A DNA stretch of 64,000 nucleotides from Lingula anatina (taxonomy: Eukaryota > Brachiopoda > Lingulata > Lingulida > Lingulidae): NCBI RefSeq assembly GCF_001039355.2, contig NW_019774547.1, positions 248,001 to 312,000 on the forward strand, in the 5' to 3' direction. The translations under genes and the position numbers were made by a program. Below the pieces are notes generated by a model. The model saw nothing but the letters and a program-made list of their open reading frames with translations, did no database searches and was not told where the DNA came from. This document shows, piece after piece, positions 11,447-23,658 of the stretch (positions are counted from its first letter, which is position 1; every line of letters begins with the position of its first letter).

Positions 11447-13948
11447 CTTAGATACTATAAATAATATTTCACAAATCTTTTGACTAGTCTTGAGGCTTAA
11501 CTGTAAACATATTCATGGGAGTAGTGGGTTTATTCAATATGTTCTTAAAATAAATCGGTAATTTTGGTTTAATTTATTTTGCATGATAAGATATATCCTT
11601 GCATGTTTTTCAGGGTACAGCAATATTATGTATTCCATTATGGCAGTGGTTTCTGAAAAAATATGGCAAGAAAAGTGCCTTTGCTTGGGGAATGATAGTG
11701 AGTTTAAAATGATTGTTTTAACTAAAGTGGCGAACTTTGAAAAAAGTTTTTCTGAAAGTATCTGATTTATCTGTATAACACGTACTGCATATGTTAAAAA
11801 ATAGAGAAATTCTAACAAAAACAAAAACGAAGCAGCTTGCATTATAATACTTTAAAGTTATTTTGGAGAGAGTGAGGTTTACTCACATGTATTTGCAGAG
11901 AAAAATCTGCTATTACAGTGTATCCCAGACCCAGTGATATCACACATACATTTACCTGCATGTTCAAATGAAGACTTGGATTAAATTTAGTGCATAATTT
12001 TTGAACTGAATTGAAATGGACCAATTAACAATATTTAACACACTAAAACAACCTGAAGTGTGCCATCTACATGTTATATATATTGCCTTTTCTCTTCACA
12101 GATTATGATCCCTATTTTCTATGTCCAGCTGTTTTTTCCTCAAAATGAGAATGATGACCTGGTGTGGCTGGTCTATATTGTTATGGCCATAGCAGGGAGC
12201 AGTATATCTGTGGCTTACTTACTTCCATGGTAACGTGTAACAATCATTGACATGATGGCTTAATGGCAGCTCTTCATTGATTGAGGACAGTTATATCAAC
12301 TACTTTGAAATTACAGTTGAAATGTTTTGGAAATGTTTTGGACACTAGCTAAGAAAGCAGTGCCGTAAGATACGGTTTTCTGGCAATTTAGAATATGCAT
12401 GTGTACTAGTGTATATGTAGAAATATATTTGCATTTTTTTCAAAAGTATGCCCCAAAAGTTATCAGATCATCTTTCTGCAATGTTTTCTACTAGTGCACA
12501 ATTACATTCATAGTCTCATATTGCATATTACATATTGTTTCAGGTCTATGCTCCCAGATGTTTTAGACGATTTCTTGCTGAAAACAGGCCACAGGAAGGA
12601 TGCCATCTTTTACTCCTTTTATGTGTTCTTCAATAAGTTTGCTGTTGGTTTGTCAGTAGGACTTTCACAGGTGGCTTTAGGGTATGTGGATTGATTCTTT
12701 ATATCATTTATTAATTGTGGTCATTTTTGGTCAAATAGTGAACTTTTGTTCATTATAAATATTTTACTGAGGGCATGCGCCAGTTTTAAATTTGCTTTTA
12801 GAAGAGTTATCTGAAAGTGAAAATACAAACCTTTCAGTAAGATAATATTGTAGGATAGAATCTTTTTACTTTTTCTTGAAATTGCTTTTTCACTAAAATT
12901 TCCATCCATTAATGTGCGTTAATTAGAATGTGAAATTCAAGACAAAAGTCAATTTTGTACATGTATCTATTTGAAACAAAAAGCAAAGCTTCCCGGTGAA
13001 CTGGCTATATAACACCCCATTTCCATAGATTAGATCGACCTACTTTAGATCAACCTAACTCCCTGGGGGTTCACACTAAATAGCTGTCAGCCGGGCGGTC
13101 ACGAAAGTTAATTATCCCCTTACAGCTTGTAGTAGGCGGGAGGGACATTTAAGTCAGATTATCTGAAAGTAATCTAGTGAGACTCCCCGCGGGGATAGAT
13201 CGATCTAAAATCTATGGGAATAGAGCCTAATTCTTTAAAACCCAAAGAAAACCAGAGCACATACTCAAATATGAAAAGAATCTGACATGATGTTATTATT
13301 TTAAAAATATTTCTGTAGGTTAAGTGGCTATAAATCCCAGCAGTGTGATCAAGTGCCATCTGTGGGATTAGCCCTACGCATGTTGGTGGCACCTTTTCCT
13401 ATCGTGTGCCTTCTGATTGGTCTGATGTTTCTATGGAAATACCCAATCACAGAGGAGAGAAGAAAAATCATAAAGGAACAGTTGTAAGTGTTTGTGGTTT
13501 ATTTTGGCATATTTGTCATTGTCACTCTTTGTCAGTTGGAAACTTGTACTGATATGTTCTCCAGAATACTTCTATCTTTTTTTTTTTTTTGTTAAAGATT
13601 GATAAATATTTTAATTTGCATATCAAAATTTCAAAAATCATGTTCATGAAATTTTAATATGAATCTTGCAAATGCAAATGTATTGTTTAAAATTCATTAT
13701 GTCCCATTACTGGTAGATCTTTTGGTAATTGTTTTTCAACTCACTATTTCAGTTCACACACCTTGCAGTTTTTTTTTCAATTTCCATTGAAATATTTATA
13801 TTAGTAATTGTGGCATAATCCCAGTAGGTGTATACTACATAATGACTTATTTAATGCTTTCAGAGCAAGGCAAAATGAAGGTCTTTCTCCCAGTGCGGAT
13901 ATGTCAGGTGCTTATGTTAAATATGAGTCAATTGAGGACACTTGCTAG
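6832..13948 (+). CDS. MFSD2A-like: MFSD2A/B-like sodium-dependent lysophospholipid symporter, complete, 14 exons, 508 aa
   Basis: Exons: 6832-6864, 7398-7547, 7930-8051, 8519-8645, 8893-8971, 9498-9625, 9980-10070, 10812-10924, 11292-11375, 11614-11697, 12102-12229, 12544-12681, 13319-13483, 13864-13948. They sum to 1527 bp and stay in frame to TAG at 13946. The protein has the glycoside-pentoside-hexuronide:cation symporter layout with about 12 hydrophobic segments. Segments that match vertebrate MFSD2A/B are ALGGIPYQMTG, VGKGWDAITDP (both aspartates of the cation-site motif kept, about residues 78 and 82), LHVPYSSLTM, ERDSATSF, HGPYVKLT, WQWFLKKYGKK, LPWSMLPDVLDDF and FSFYVFFNKFA. Family members carry lysophosphatidylcholine (MFSD2A) or sphingosine-1-phosphate (MFSD2B) across the plasma membrane. 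I cannot tell which of the two this invertebrate gene does. Length is close to the vertebrate 500-540 aa. The short cytosolic tail follows EERRKIIKEQL. Confidence 0.95.
7648..7815. mobile_element. 168-bp MITE with CAGGGGCG termini, copy A
   Basis: It lies in intron 2 of the MFSD2-like gene. The left end reads CAGGGGCGAATCC and the right end GAATCTGCCCCTG, forming an imperfect terminal inverted repeat. It is flanked by the perfect 5-bp direct repeat TTGTA (7643-7647 and 7816-7820). It is too short to code for a transposase. The termini resemble hAT-type ends, but hAT elements usually duplicate 8 bp, so the superfamily is open. Confidence 0.85.
9050..9217. mobile_element. 168-bp MITE with CAGGGGCG termini, copy B
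   Basis: Same length and orientation as copy A at 7648 and closely similar throughout, in intron 5 of the same gene. It has ends CAGGGGCGGATCC and CAATCCGCCCCTG and is flanked by the perfect 5-bp direct repeat AAAGG (9045-9049 and 9218-9222). The different flanks in the two copies show separate insertions rather than a local duplication. Confidence 0.87.
10425..10613. mobile_element. Fold-back MITE-like element, degenerate
   Basis: The left arm around 10441 (GATCGATCGAACTCTGTT) is complementary to the right arm at 10555-10590 (CCAACAGAGTTGGATTGATCGAC). The outer parts pair more weakly. Its right arm resembles those of elements at about 13013-13227 and 48288-48346 (GAATCCC..CAGAGTTGG.T.GATC..., then TGGGAATG). 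Exact ends and target duplication are unclear. Confidence 0.5.
11403..11444. repeat. Poly-T tract (42 T)
   Basis: An uninterrupted T run in the MFSD2-like intron just after exon 11292-11375, close to the splice donor. It may be the poly-A tail of a retroposed sequence on the minus strand, but no retroelement body is evident. Confidence 0.9.
13013..13227. mobile_element. About 215-bp MITE with long imperfect terminal inverted repeats
   Basis: The left arm contains CCATAGATTAGATCGACCTA and the right arm contains TAGATCGATCTAAAATCTATGG, which are near reverse complements. The pairing continues inward (CTCCCTGGGGG against CCCCGCGGGG). It sits in the intron between exons 12544-12681 and 13319-13483 of the MFSD2-like gene. 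No clear target-site duplication could be assigned. Confidence 0.6.
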
Positions 13949-14080
13949 ACCACGTGATAGACATCTCTGTGTTCAGGCAGCAATGGATGTATTTTGAGAA
14001 GAATTGCTTTTGTCTTATTTTTGCATAGCAAAGCTTGACGATCAAAACTTGATGATCAATTTGTTTATAGAATACACCTT

Positions 14081-14086
14081 ATTAAA
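14081..14086 (+). promoter_or_regulatory. Candidate poly(A) signal ATTAAA of the MFSD2-like gene
   Basis: ATTAAA about 135 bp after the stop codon is the first plausible polyadenylation signal downstream. It is assigned by position only. Confidence 0.4.
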
Positions 14087-14099
14087 GCAGTATTGAACT

Positions 14100-14598
14100 G
14101 TTAAACATTGTCAGTAGTGTGAACTTTCTTAATGAATTGGAATGGAAAATGTGGATGCCAGGTACCAGTATATGTGCGTTGAACTACGTTTTAGTGATTG
14201 TTGGTATCATAGTGCAACGAATGAAGAAACGAAAATAGGCGATCTTCTCACTAAAAAGAGGGGGATGGTAAAGGTTGAGAGAATCGTATACATGAACGGC
14301 AAGAGTAACACATGCGTGGAAAAATGCATGAAACTTGCCAAGATAATAATGACAGAATGAGTATTATAGAGAAAGAGCTAGACTAAACAGTGCTAAGTGA
14401 CAATTATGTAAAATTGTATAGAGATGAAAGTCAGACGGAACTCGTTTATCGTATTTTTTTAGTTGAAAGTAAATCCATGATACAAGAAAACGTGTAGTAT
14501 ATTTATGTGTATATTATATAGCATAACCAATTTTCATAAACTGCAACTTAAATCGATGCCTTGAGGTGTTACCATTTACATAAGTACAAAAATTGTTA

Positions 14599-14655
<57 letters not shown>

Positions 14656-17524
14656 ATTCATTAACCATAAAAACTCGATTGGATAATTTAGCGTTATTCC
14701 ATCGTTAACGTTCGTTTTAAAAACAATAACAAAGGGAGAACTGTGAACGGTTGATGCTTGCTAGAATTTGCGAAGGTATATGTATTGGGATTATCTCAGT
14801 AATTGTCAGTATTTTGTCTCGCTGATCAAGAAATTTTCTGAACATTTCTCGATCTCGTTCCTAAGTGAATGGACACTGAGAACCTCTACTGCAATGATGT
14901 TCGCCACACGGTGGTGGAAACACCGCAAGCAATGTGACTGCAAAGTTATACTTGAGCGATCAAATAAAACCAGGCAGTGTGGTTTTAAAATGAGCTTGCG
15001 AACGACTATGTTAGCACAGAGGACCCAGAGGGGAGGTTGGCAAGTGGCTCAGTAGATCCACAGGTCTCTCGCTCGTAGCTCTACTTGAAAGAGCCCAAAG
15101 TGAAGTCTTTGAGGTACAAAGGTCACTAAAGCACAGAAACAACATTTTCTTGGTTTGCAAGCGCTGAGCATCTAGGGGACCTTTTTTGTCGCCCATATGT
15201 AAGGATTATTGGATTACATTGTGTATGCTTAGTTTCGAACTTGGCATGCCTTTCAACATGTTTAACCACCATGGGTTTGAAGAAAGACGGAAACATTGCT
15301 CTCCAGTTTTAGTGCTTAAATGAAACGTGCATGGCTGCCGGACAGCCGCAGGTGATGGCTATATGTACATACGCTAATATGTAGTGCTTTAAAAAGTTCT
15401 TGAAATGGCATCTGCAGTAACAAAAGAACAGAAGATGTGATCTAACAGATAAGACCAATAAATTGTGTACAACGTAAAGATCATCACGAATATTTCAAAG
15501 TTCAAATGTGTATTTAGTGGTTATCTATGCGGCAAATGAAAAAACAAGTAGATTTATATCCGAGTCACAGTGATGGTTGTCGATCATTTTTCTTCGGAGA
15601 CTATTCGCCAAGCCACATATCTACCTAATTTGAGTTACAATTGATGTCTGCAGTGTATTATTATTGTAAAAAGAGAAAATTGAATAAAAAGTGAAAATCA
15701 TATTTTTGCAATTTCTTGATTTTTTGAGACCTTACTACTAAGTGTACCCAAGGATCCATCTACGTGCTCACGTACATTTTAGTACTTAATTTGTTCTGTT
15801 ATTTTAAATTGAACCACTGGTAGCACATATTGAAATGAGAAAACGGTCGTCATTATTTTATTTTATTTTGTTATTTATAATTAATATTTTGCTGTTTATG
15901 TTAGCCAAGCGTGCAGCTTGATAATCTTATGGCCAATTGAATATGAAGTACTCCTATAGTGCCCTATAGTCCTTTTCTCCAACAAATCGTGTAGATGGTA
16001 TTTTGTAATATGGGCTCCCACCAACCTGAACTACTTGTATGCGAGTTCGTTAACAATAAGATATTTCCTAGAACCTAAAATTTCCGGTTTCTGATTAGCA
16101 TGGCATTTTTATTAAATAGCCAGATTAGACGGTGCCTCGTAATTTTGTCTGTAAATGAAGAACAGAATATCATAAAAGTAGGCTCCATTGGAAATGAGAT
16201 GTTCTAAATGAAATCGATACGAGATGGAACAATGAGATAATCGTGATGAAATCGCGGTAACAGTCGAAATAAAATGAAGAAATCTACAAGATGTAGATTT
16301 ATACGGCAGTCTCATCTATTGCTTTTTTTTATCACACATAATACCGAGTCCCTTGGAGGAAACTGTGCAGAAACGTGCCTGAAGATTGATTGTTGGCAAT
16401 TTTATAACGCTCCCACTCGAAACATTTGGCACTTATCAGACATTAGATGTGTCAACCCAGAATATACCTACCCAATCAATGTAAAGTATAATGAAGTCTA
16501 AACGCCATACCGTGAGTTATCTGCCCATATCCATATACTGCGATTGCAATTAATTATCAAGTGTTCCGTTTATTACGGGTTTATGCTAATCGATCGTTTA
16601 TTCCTTGATGTACGCCGCGCGGTGAAATTAATGTTTGGAGTACATGGCTTTTTCTTAGACAATCTATAGTATTCTCTTTTTCTAGTTTGTTTTCAGGCAA
16701 GCGAAAGCGAACAAAGACTTCTAAACATTACTGCGAATCTTCATATGAAAATCAGGAACAAGGGTAAACATGACGCAGAAATCATAATGATGAAGTGTCG
16801 GTGCCATAATGGGCGGTTTCTGACCCGTGAGCCTACTAGCAAGAGATCTTATCGCTGGAAGCATCGCTGCTGCATGATTAGGCACAGCGCTCTGGGAGAT
16901 CACATGGAAAAATCACGAGGTCTCAGACGCTTCTGAAAGGTTTATATGCCAAATGCACAGGGAATGAAGCCATGACGCATTAACTGAGCCAGCCAATGCA
17001 CCACACGAAGAAGACAAAGCGCCTCGTGCTACGTACAGCACCGCGACTCGCTGATTTCATGAGATGACATCTGCAGATTGAGAGCGATCAATTAATTTCG
17101 CACTCGCGTCAAATTGTGCGTGGCTATGGAGCTGATTCAGAGACATTGTACAACTCGGGTTGGTGTTGACAGTGCCTAAACGAAACCCATGTCGGTGCAC
17201 AATCGGACTTTACCGGTCCACTTAGCATTTAACATTGCCTAACGCATAATACAGCGAGGTTGTTCAAGGAGAAATGTCTATATGTTTACGGACCTCCAGT
17301 TGTTCAGCAGAAGATCCAATATCCGTGTATGGGCTATTCCGACAATCATTTCTACATAATATTATGTGCATTAATATTGCGCGGAAAGCAATTGTAAACA
17401 GGACATCGTGCTTGACATCGGCAGAGCAGTAATAATATTAGTTAGTTGCTGTGCTGTTTGCCTCGGCGACGATATATATTGCCCTGACAGTCAAACCAAT
17501 ATTACCGGAGACTTTGAGCGGAAA
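14100..17524. other. Intergenic stretch, no gene recognised
   Basis: Only short chance-length open frames occur, none with a recognisable domain or splice context. The one clear repeat is the (AT)n tract at 14602. CpG density rises from about 16900, ahead of the candidate exon at 17525. Confidence 0.5.
14602..14651. repeat. (AT)n microsatellite
   Basis: About 25 uninterrupted AT units in the intergenic region after the MFSD2-like gene. Confidence 0.95.
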
Positions 17525-17583
17525 ATGATGTTTCAAGCTAACTTGGTAGCATCGTCTGCCATCCAGAGGTCGTCGTTGACAGA
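17525..17583 (+). other. Speculative distal first coding exon (candidate Kv2 5' exon)
   Basis: Two ATGs open a short frame (MMFQANLVASSAIQRSSLT) that runs into a strong donor, ACAGA|GTAAGTATGG, at 17583/17584. The preceding 500 bp is richer in CpG than its surroundings. The exon ends with two spare bases. A phase-matched acceptor (CGGTTCTAG|TGGCC) at 33276/33277 would join it in frame to the Kv2 reading frame upstream of its first ATG. One in three random exons would match in phase, so this is only a hypothesis. It could equally be non-coding or belong to nothing. Confidence 0.22.
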
Positions 17584-20500
17584 GTAAGTATGGTTTTCAT
17601 TGATTTTAGGTTTCTGGTGTTTTCAAAGCCCTTTCTATCGCCATAATAGTTTCAAAATTGAAGACAAAAATGCAGCGTTCCTATACGCAGGTGAGACGTG
17701 ATGATGGCCAAATCGTCTGCTTTTCTAATGATTCGAAAGCAAAATGACAGTTTCTGAAGACGTGTTCTGGTAAAGGACAACAAAACACGTTTTATTAAAT
17801 GTCTAAGTAAGACATCGTTCAAATGAAATATAGCATGATGTCAATAGGGAATTGAAAATGATTCCCAGATTGCACATCGTATCGAGCATTAGAAGAAGAA
17901 ATCCATATATCTAGTAATCAGTCAAAATTTGAGCTTTCTCACTGTGAACTGCCACTGTGACAGCCGCTTAACCTAACTAAATCTTGACGAAACCGTTATC
18001 TTAGTCTTTGCACGACAGACACGCATAGTTAATGATATCTCGGGTTCTAGATCCTTTCCTCTAAGTATAACGAGCGTAAAATTTTACATTACTATTCAAC
18101 TGAATACATGCTAAACTAATTAAACTGAATACATGATAAATCGTAGGACTATATTCTTTAACGTAACGAAGTCGTAGGACTATATTCTTTAACGTAACGA
18201 AGTCGTTATCTCCTTTTGGGTTCCATGGAAAATGGCACCATGAAGGTAATATCCTTCACTGATTCAATTTTAAGCCGTAATATCTGGCTGCTTGTCGGTC
18301 TATTGACGCACACGTGTCCCCGGGCACTTCTACATGGCCATGTTTACATACTTTTATCGCGTAAAAAAGACATTAACTATCATTTATGTATGTTAGAGAA
18401 TAGGAAAATGTCTACGCCATAACTGATGACACATGCGCTGTTTTAAATATTCACTTAATTCAAAATGTCTACACCACCTTTTTACTGTGACATTTTGTAT
18501 TTGCAATTTTGCTTTGTATATTCCACATCATTATTGCCCATTTCGCGTAAACACATCAAAAATTCATTACAATATTAACACCAAAGCCAACGTTAATGTA
18601 CTAAAAGTTGCAAAAAATGTAGGGTAATATATCCAACGTGGTGAGGTGGCTTTCCACCTCCTCACGCAGCAAAGGAGAAATGTCTTATATTTGTGAAAAG
18701 GGCATTCATTAAACCACTTTTGTTATTTCCTTGAAAGTGTATGGTAACGATGCCGATGATGATCATGTTAAAAACGTTCAAACCCAAAGAGAGGAGTGGT
18801 TTGGTAAATTTTTTATCTGGGGGAAGTGAGGCTAAAGCGTGCCAAAAATACACGTTGAAATATCGAATCATTTTGTGTCTAAAACGGTTACAGCAAATAT
18901 GTTTTGGACAAATATACCAATATATAGTTAATATGGTAATTTATATGGTTCCAAAACGTTTTCAAAATGCTTCTGGCAATCGATTTCAGCCAATACCAAG
19001 GGGATATCTCAATTAACTCAATTTTTTGTTAACCACACTTGGATATTGTCCAAAGGGGATCGGTGTTGGATATTTTTACCGTTTCATTACATATCTACAT
19101 GTCCTGAATAGAATTACGTCTGTCTCCACGCAGTCTTCATATCTACAAACGGAAAACAGACGAAACAAACGTGATCGGTAGCAGGTAATATTTGTTTTAA
19201 GTAGATCATATCCAAAGGGCTTTAAGCCAATTAGCGTATTACAATGCAAAGTTTACTCCATATCTCACCGACCTACGCACTTTGCCGTGTTGACACTGCG
19301 GAAATCATACTTATAAAAGACATGGAGATGACTTTCACGCCGTGTGAAGTAAGCACACATTTAATATGGATTGAATAATCATGCATTACTCTGTGTCTCC
19401 AGTGAACTGTTAGTTTGGTTATTATCTATTCTGAGTGTTATGATTGATCACACTTGATGCCTCCTCCAAGCTTTTAGTACCTCGAAGATATCTATATCTT
19501 TTAGCGCAACCGCGGTAACATGGGATGGGGGGAGCGGATAATCTTACGATATGGATTTGTAGAGTTTCAATGTTAATGTGTTTTCTGGATATTATTTGTG
19601 CAATTTCGGAATAGATGATTACATTTAGAGGTTCGGGTAATCGATTTCCCTTACATTGTCGATTCTGTACGCGGGAGATATGTTCAAGTCGGGTACCTTA
19701 ATATACGAGTCACTAAACGTTAATTTGACCAGTAATTATACAATAATGAGACCGCACATACTTATAGTTGATATATGGCCATGTGTTCAAAGATTATTTG
19801 GCAAATGCTTTATCATTTCTGCGACATTGTACAATTTCTGAATAGTTTAAAATACAAATTACATTAGCCTGATTGGCATATTTTGCATTGTTTGCGTTTT
19901 TTCTTTTTACTTTTCGAATTTAAACTTCGAATCTGATGTTTTGTATTTGAAATAGTCGAGCTATAGCGAGAGAAAAAGCATTTGAGCGTTTGAATGAAAA
20001 CAATGTGTGATGGAGAACTACAGGCGTTTGACACTGTGAATGATAATTGCAAGCAGCACGGAATGTTCATCTTCAGCAATCTAAGAGTATTACGACCCGC
20101 CCCCGCCATCTGGAAGGCTACGTCATGGGACGCGATGAATCATTTAAGATTTTGGCATCGAAATTTCACGAAAATACCGGACATCTTGAAATTGGGTAGA
20201 AGTAGCAAAAACATAAATGAAATGTTTTTATTCTATATGGGAAAAGTAACGATAAAACTCATACAGTATAGACTTATTTTGAACAAAGTTCTGTGAGGTC
20301 GTAGTATAGCCTGTATGGGGCTGAAACGGAAAATTATGCTGATTTACCAATTTGACCTGCGTTTTCACCACACAGAATGTCTTAGCATATTTCAGTTGGG
20401 AGGGAAATATAATGGTGCGAACGACAAAGATATATACAAAACACGCAAGAAAATTGTTTTCTTTCGGGATTATTTTCAGAAATAATCAAATTGTGCTGAT

Positions 20501-21356
20501 TTTTATCTTGATCTGCACTTTATGCAATCCCCCAATAAATTTAAAAGGAAAGAGAAGGACAGTTTCGATGTGAACAACAGTGTTAGCTATGGCACGGACA
20601 CATAAATGAACAGAATATATCGAATGGGAATAAACGCACCAAACATCTTAAAAGATTAAAAAACGAACTAATTATAATTCAGTGGAATTTCATCCATTGC
20701 TACTTTATGTCATTGACTCTGTCACAACGCGTTTCGCTCCATGGCATCTGTGATAAATGATCTTGCTAATAATGATGGAATATTTTTATAAATCTATTCG
20801 CTTCTATTAATTTCATGGTGACAATTTTCATAAAATCATTGATATACCTGGCTAGGACAATCACAAATAAATAAATTTGCAAATTATGGATGCGGAACCA
20901 ATTCAGCGGGCAATGCTCAATTGGAATGAGAGTCGTATGCCCTGTGTGACAAGTCTAAGCAAACGTTAGGTCTAATGTACGTATTTAAAGGTACATACGA
21001 ACCGAGCATCGGTGGAGCGTGGATTCCCAGTAACACATGTAAACCACTTCTACTACATTCTTATATGACTCAAATAAATTCGACATGCCAAGGGATAAAC
21101 TGAATAGATCATAAAAGACCTTTAGACTGCTCCTTTCTTAAAATTTTTGGTTGTAAATTTAACTATTTCCATGACCTACTTTCCTGCCCCATTGACATAC
21201 AGCTTAGAATGCCAGCAGAAAATTCTGTTCAAACATCATTTTCGGGTAAAATTAAACAATGCCTTTTGGTAATTCTCTTAGTTATACTACTTGAAACTAT
21301 ATGCTGGCATTTGGTTGGTTTTTGTGACAAAAAATTGACTTTGTATGCATCTGTAA
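17584..21356. other. Intergenic stretch, no gene recognised
   Basis: AT-rich sequence with short open frames only. Apart from the 31-bp tandem repeat at 18141 I see no repeat or gene. Confidence 0.5.
18141..18205. repeat. 31-bp tandem repeat, two copies
   Basis: TCGTAGGACTATATTCTTTA and the 11 bases after it occur twice in a row (18141-18171 and 18172-18202) without change. Confidence 0.9.
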
Positions 21357-23657
21357 GGCACTGGCACATTTAGCATATGACGCTAACGTTAAAAAAATTA
21401 CCAGTACGCATACAAACGCAAGGGGTTTACAAACGCAAGATTTAACCCGTATACGCAGGCACACTTTGGTGTACGTTCGCATAACTGGAGGGAGAATGTT
21501 TCAGCATGTTCAAAAACAATTACATACGTTGCTTGTTTCTTCATGCTTATACGCTGGAAGCAGGGTGATTTCATTTTCTCAAAGTTGTACGTATAAATCA
21601 ATGTCACATACGATAATCATACGTACCTCTTTCCGCTAGGTGTAACAACATTTAAGGCCTCTAACGCAGGTGTGCTTAGTTGCTTGTCATATTTTGCACA
21701 GCAGGTCTGAAGAGTAGATATGCCTCGTCGCACATACCTGAGAAGACCTTGGCAAGTTGTGGGGAATGTGGTGTGCTGGACGCAAACAAAAGGACGTTGC
21801 TGTTCACCTTTGGATTGCCTCAAGGAACTGTCTGTAAGATCATCAAACGGTTTCGTACAAAACACCATGTGAAACCAGGGAACAGTACAGGTCGTCCTCG
21901 AAGGACTACAGCCAGGGAGGACTGTATACAAGATGTGTCGTCAAAAGAGCATTGTCAGCACCTTCTCTGAGGAACAGTGGCAAAACGCGCAAAAAAACGG
22001 GTTTCCAGGGAAACAGGCAACAGGAGACTTCTGATTCATAGCCTGGGCCAAGATGTTATCACAGGAAAAATTCTACAACCCAGCAGAGAAAGAACCGACG
22101 CTAGGGATGGACGCAAGGTTTCCATTGCCGTGAAATGCGTCATTTTTTCTTATGAAGCAAGATTTTCTTTGTGGCATTGTAAGCAGACTCCATGCTTCAT
22201 GTGAGATTCAGAAAAGATTAGCTGAAGACCATGTTGTGGGAACCGTGGTTGTCATTCCATATCAAGCTCGAACCAGTCTGGTGTTCCTCAGAGAAAGCTA
22301 GCTGCTGACGTGTACAAGTTCTGGCGACCAACATGGTTCCATCTGCTAAAGCTCATTTTGGTCCTACATTCTTGGTCAGTATGGCAAGGGTTCATCTCAA
22401 CTTGATCCAAGAATACAACAGTAACCAGGAGATTGAGAAAGTAGACTGTCCTGCTGTATTTTCCTGCTTTGAACCCAATTGAGCACTGTTGGGATGTTGT
22501 ACTGTATGAAGGAGGGAGGTCCAGCCGACAAAACAAGATAAACTGAGACAGGCGTTCTTGTCGACAGGTGCGTTCATCTGAACCATCAAGCTCTAGAAAC
22601 TGGTTAAGCCAGTGCCTCGGAGAATAGATAACGTCACCCTGGTTTGTGGCACCTACCCGAGATAATGCCTGTGTGATCAAATTCTTAATGATACAGACTT
22701 GCCTCTTGGTGACTCTGTTTTTCTCCCCTTATCCCTGCTTTCTTGGACATATCATTTATCTTTCTCTATAAATTGCCGATAATTCAAGAAATTGATAATG
22801 ATCACTAAAAGGTAACCAAACAAATAAATAACCCAACTATACTGTAACTTGAAGGTATAACATGGAATTATAATAAAACGCCTATGAGTTGATTGTAAGT
22901 TACATCTGTCATAGTTTGAACTTATTGAAATCGTAGATGCTGTACTCTATTGGGAAATTCCATCATTTTAGCAAGAGCGTACATGTGGCGTTCAATTCAA
23001 AAGTCCAAAACACAAAGCCGGAATGAACCGTTTATGAGTTTCAATTTTAAAGTATTGTAAAAACTGCTTTATAGATCTCCGCACACAAAAGCACTTCCCT
23101 CCGTTTATTTCACTATTATGATACACGTTCTTTATATTTTCCCAGAATTCTGAAATGCGGTCATTGTATTGAAATTCCGTAACATTCCAGCCTCAATACT
23201 TTCTCGACTGGACAGGTTCAAATGTTGTGGATTTGGCTTACAAAAAAGGTGTCTTATTGTAAATCGGGTCAATAATCTTAATGTATTCAGACTAATCTTT
23301 TTTTCAAAATGGTCTTATGTGACCTTAGCGTTATGGATTGTTCGCCACAACTCCATTGAAAATGTAATTATCAACAGCACAAAGGTGCGGCGGTCTGGAA
23401 GAGGGTCATAAGCCAAGACACTGCTAAATGGTGCATTCTGGCGATGCATTTTTAAACCACAATTTTGCATTGAATGCCAGATGGATGTCAGAGGAGCCAG
23501 TGGCTAAAAACAGAGACAATAACGTGCAAAAGTCGTTAAATATCAAAGGTTGTTTTTGAGAATTGGAATCAAATGTTCGATGCGTTTTTGTCCGCCTGAC
23601 ATATGGACGTTTAGAGTAAAGGAACGACATAGCTGTAGGGAGACAGGACCTGGCCCT
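21357..23657. repeat. Large tandem duplication, unit 1 (2301 bp)
   Basis: It begins GGCACTGGCACATTTAGC and matches 23659-25640 almost base for base, with scattered substitutions, a 7-bp indel (near 21930) and one 326-bp indel. It ends at the single ambiguous base N at 23658. It contains a broken Tc1-like transposase at 21720-22520. Confidence 0.93.
21720..22520 (+). pseudogene. Tc1/mariner-like transposase, frameshifted, in unit 1
   Basis: Pieces of a Tc1-type transposase appear in different frames: an N-terminal segment from the ATG at 21720 (MPRRTYLRRPWQ), then in another frame a helix-turn-helix and GRPR segment (GTVCKIIKRF, GRPRRTTAREDC, about 21824-21925), and near 22463 PALNPIEHCWDVV, the hallmark block around the last acidic catalytic residue. 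The frames are interrupted, so no active enzyme can be made. I could not find the terminal inverted repeats. Confidence 0.75.
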
Positions 23658-23658
23658 N
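23658..23658. other. Single ambiguous base N at the junction of the two duplicate units
   Basis: The only N I noticed in the window. It lies exactly where unit 1 ends (GGCCCT) and unit 2 restarts (GGCACTGG). Confidence 0.95.

Noticed and set aside
16721-16936. Short overlapping frames on both strands near 16.8 kb
   Set aside because: They are about 60 codons each with no domain, good start context or splice sites. They are best explained as chance frames in a locally GC-richer stretch.
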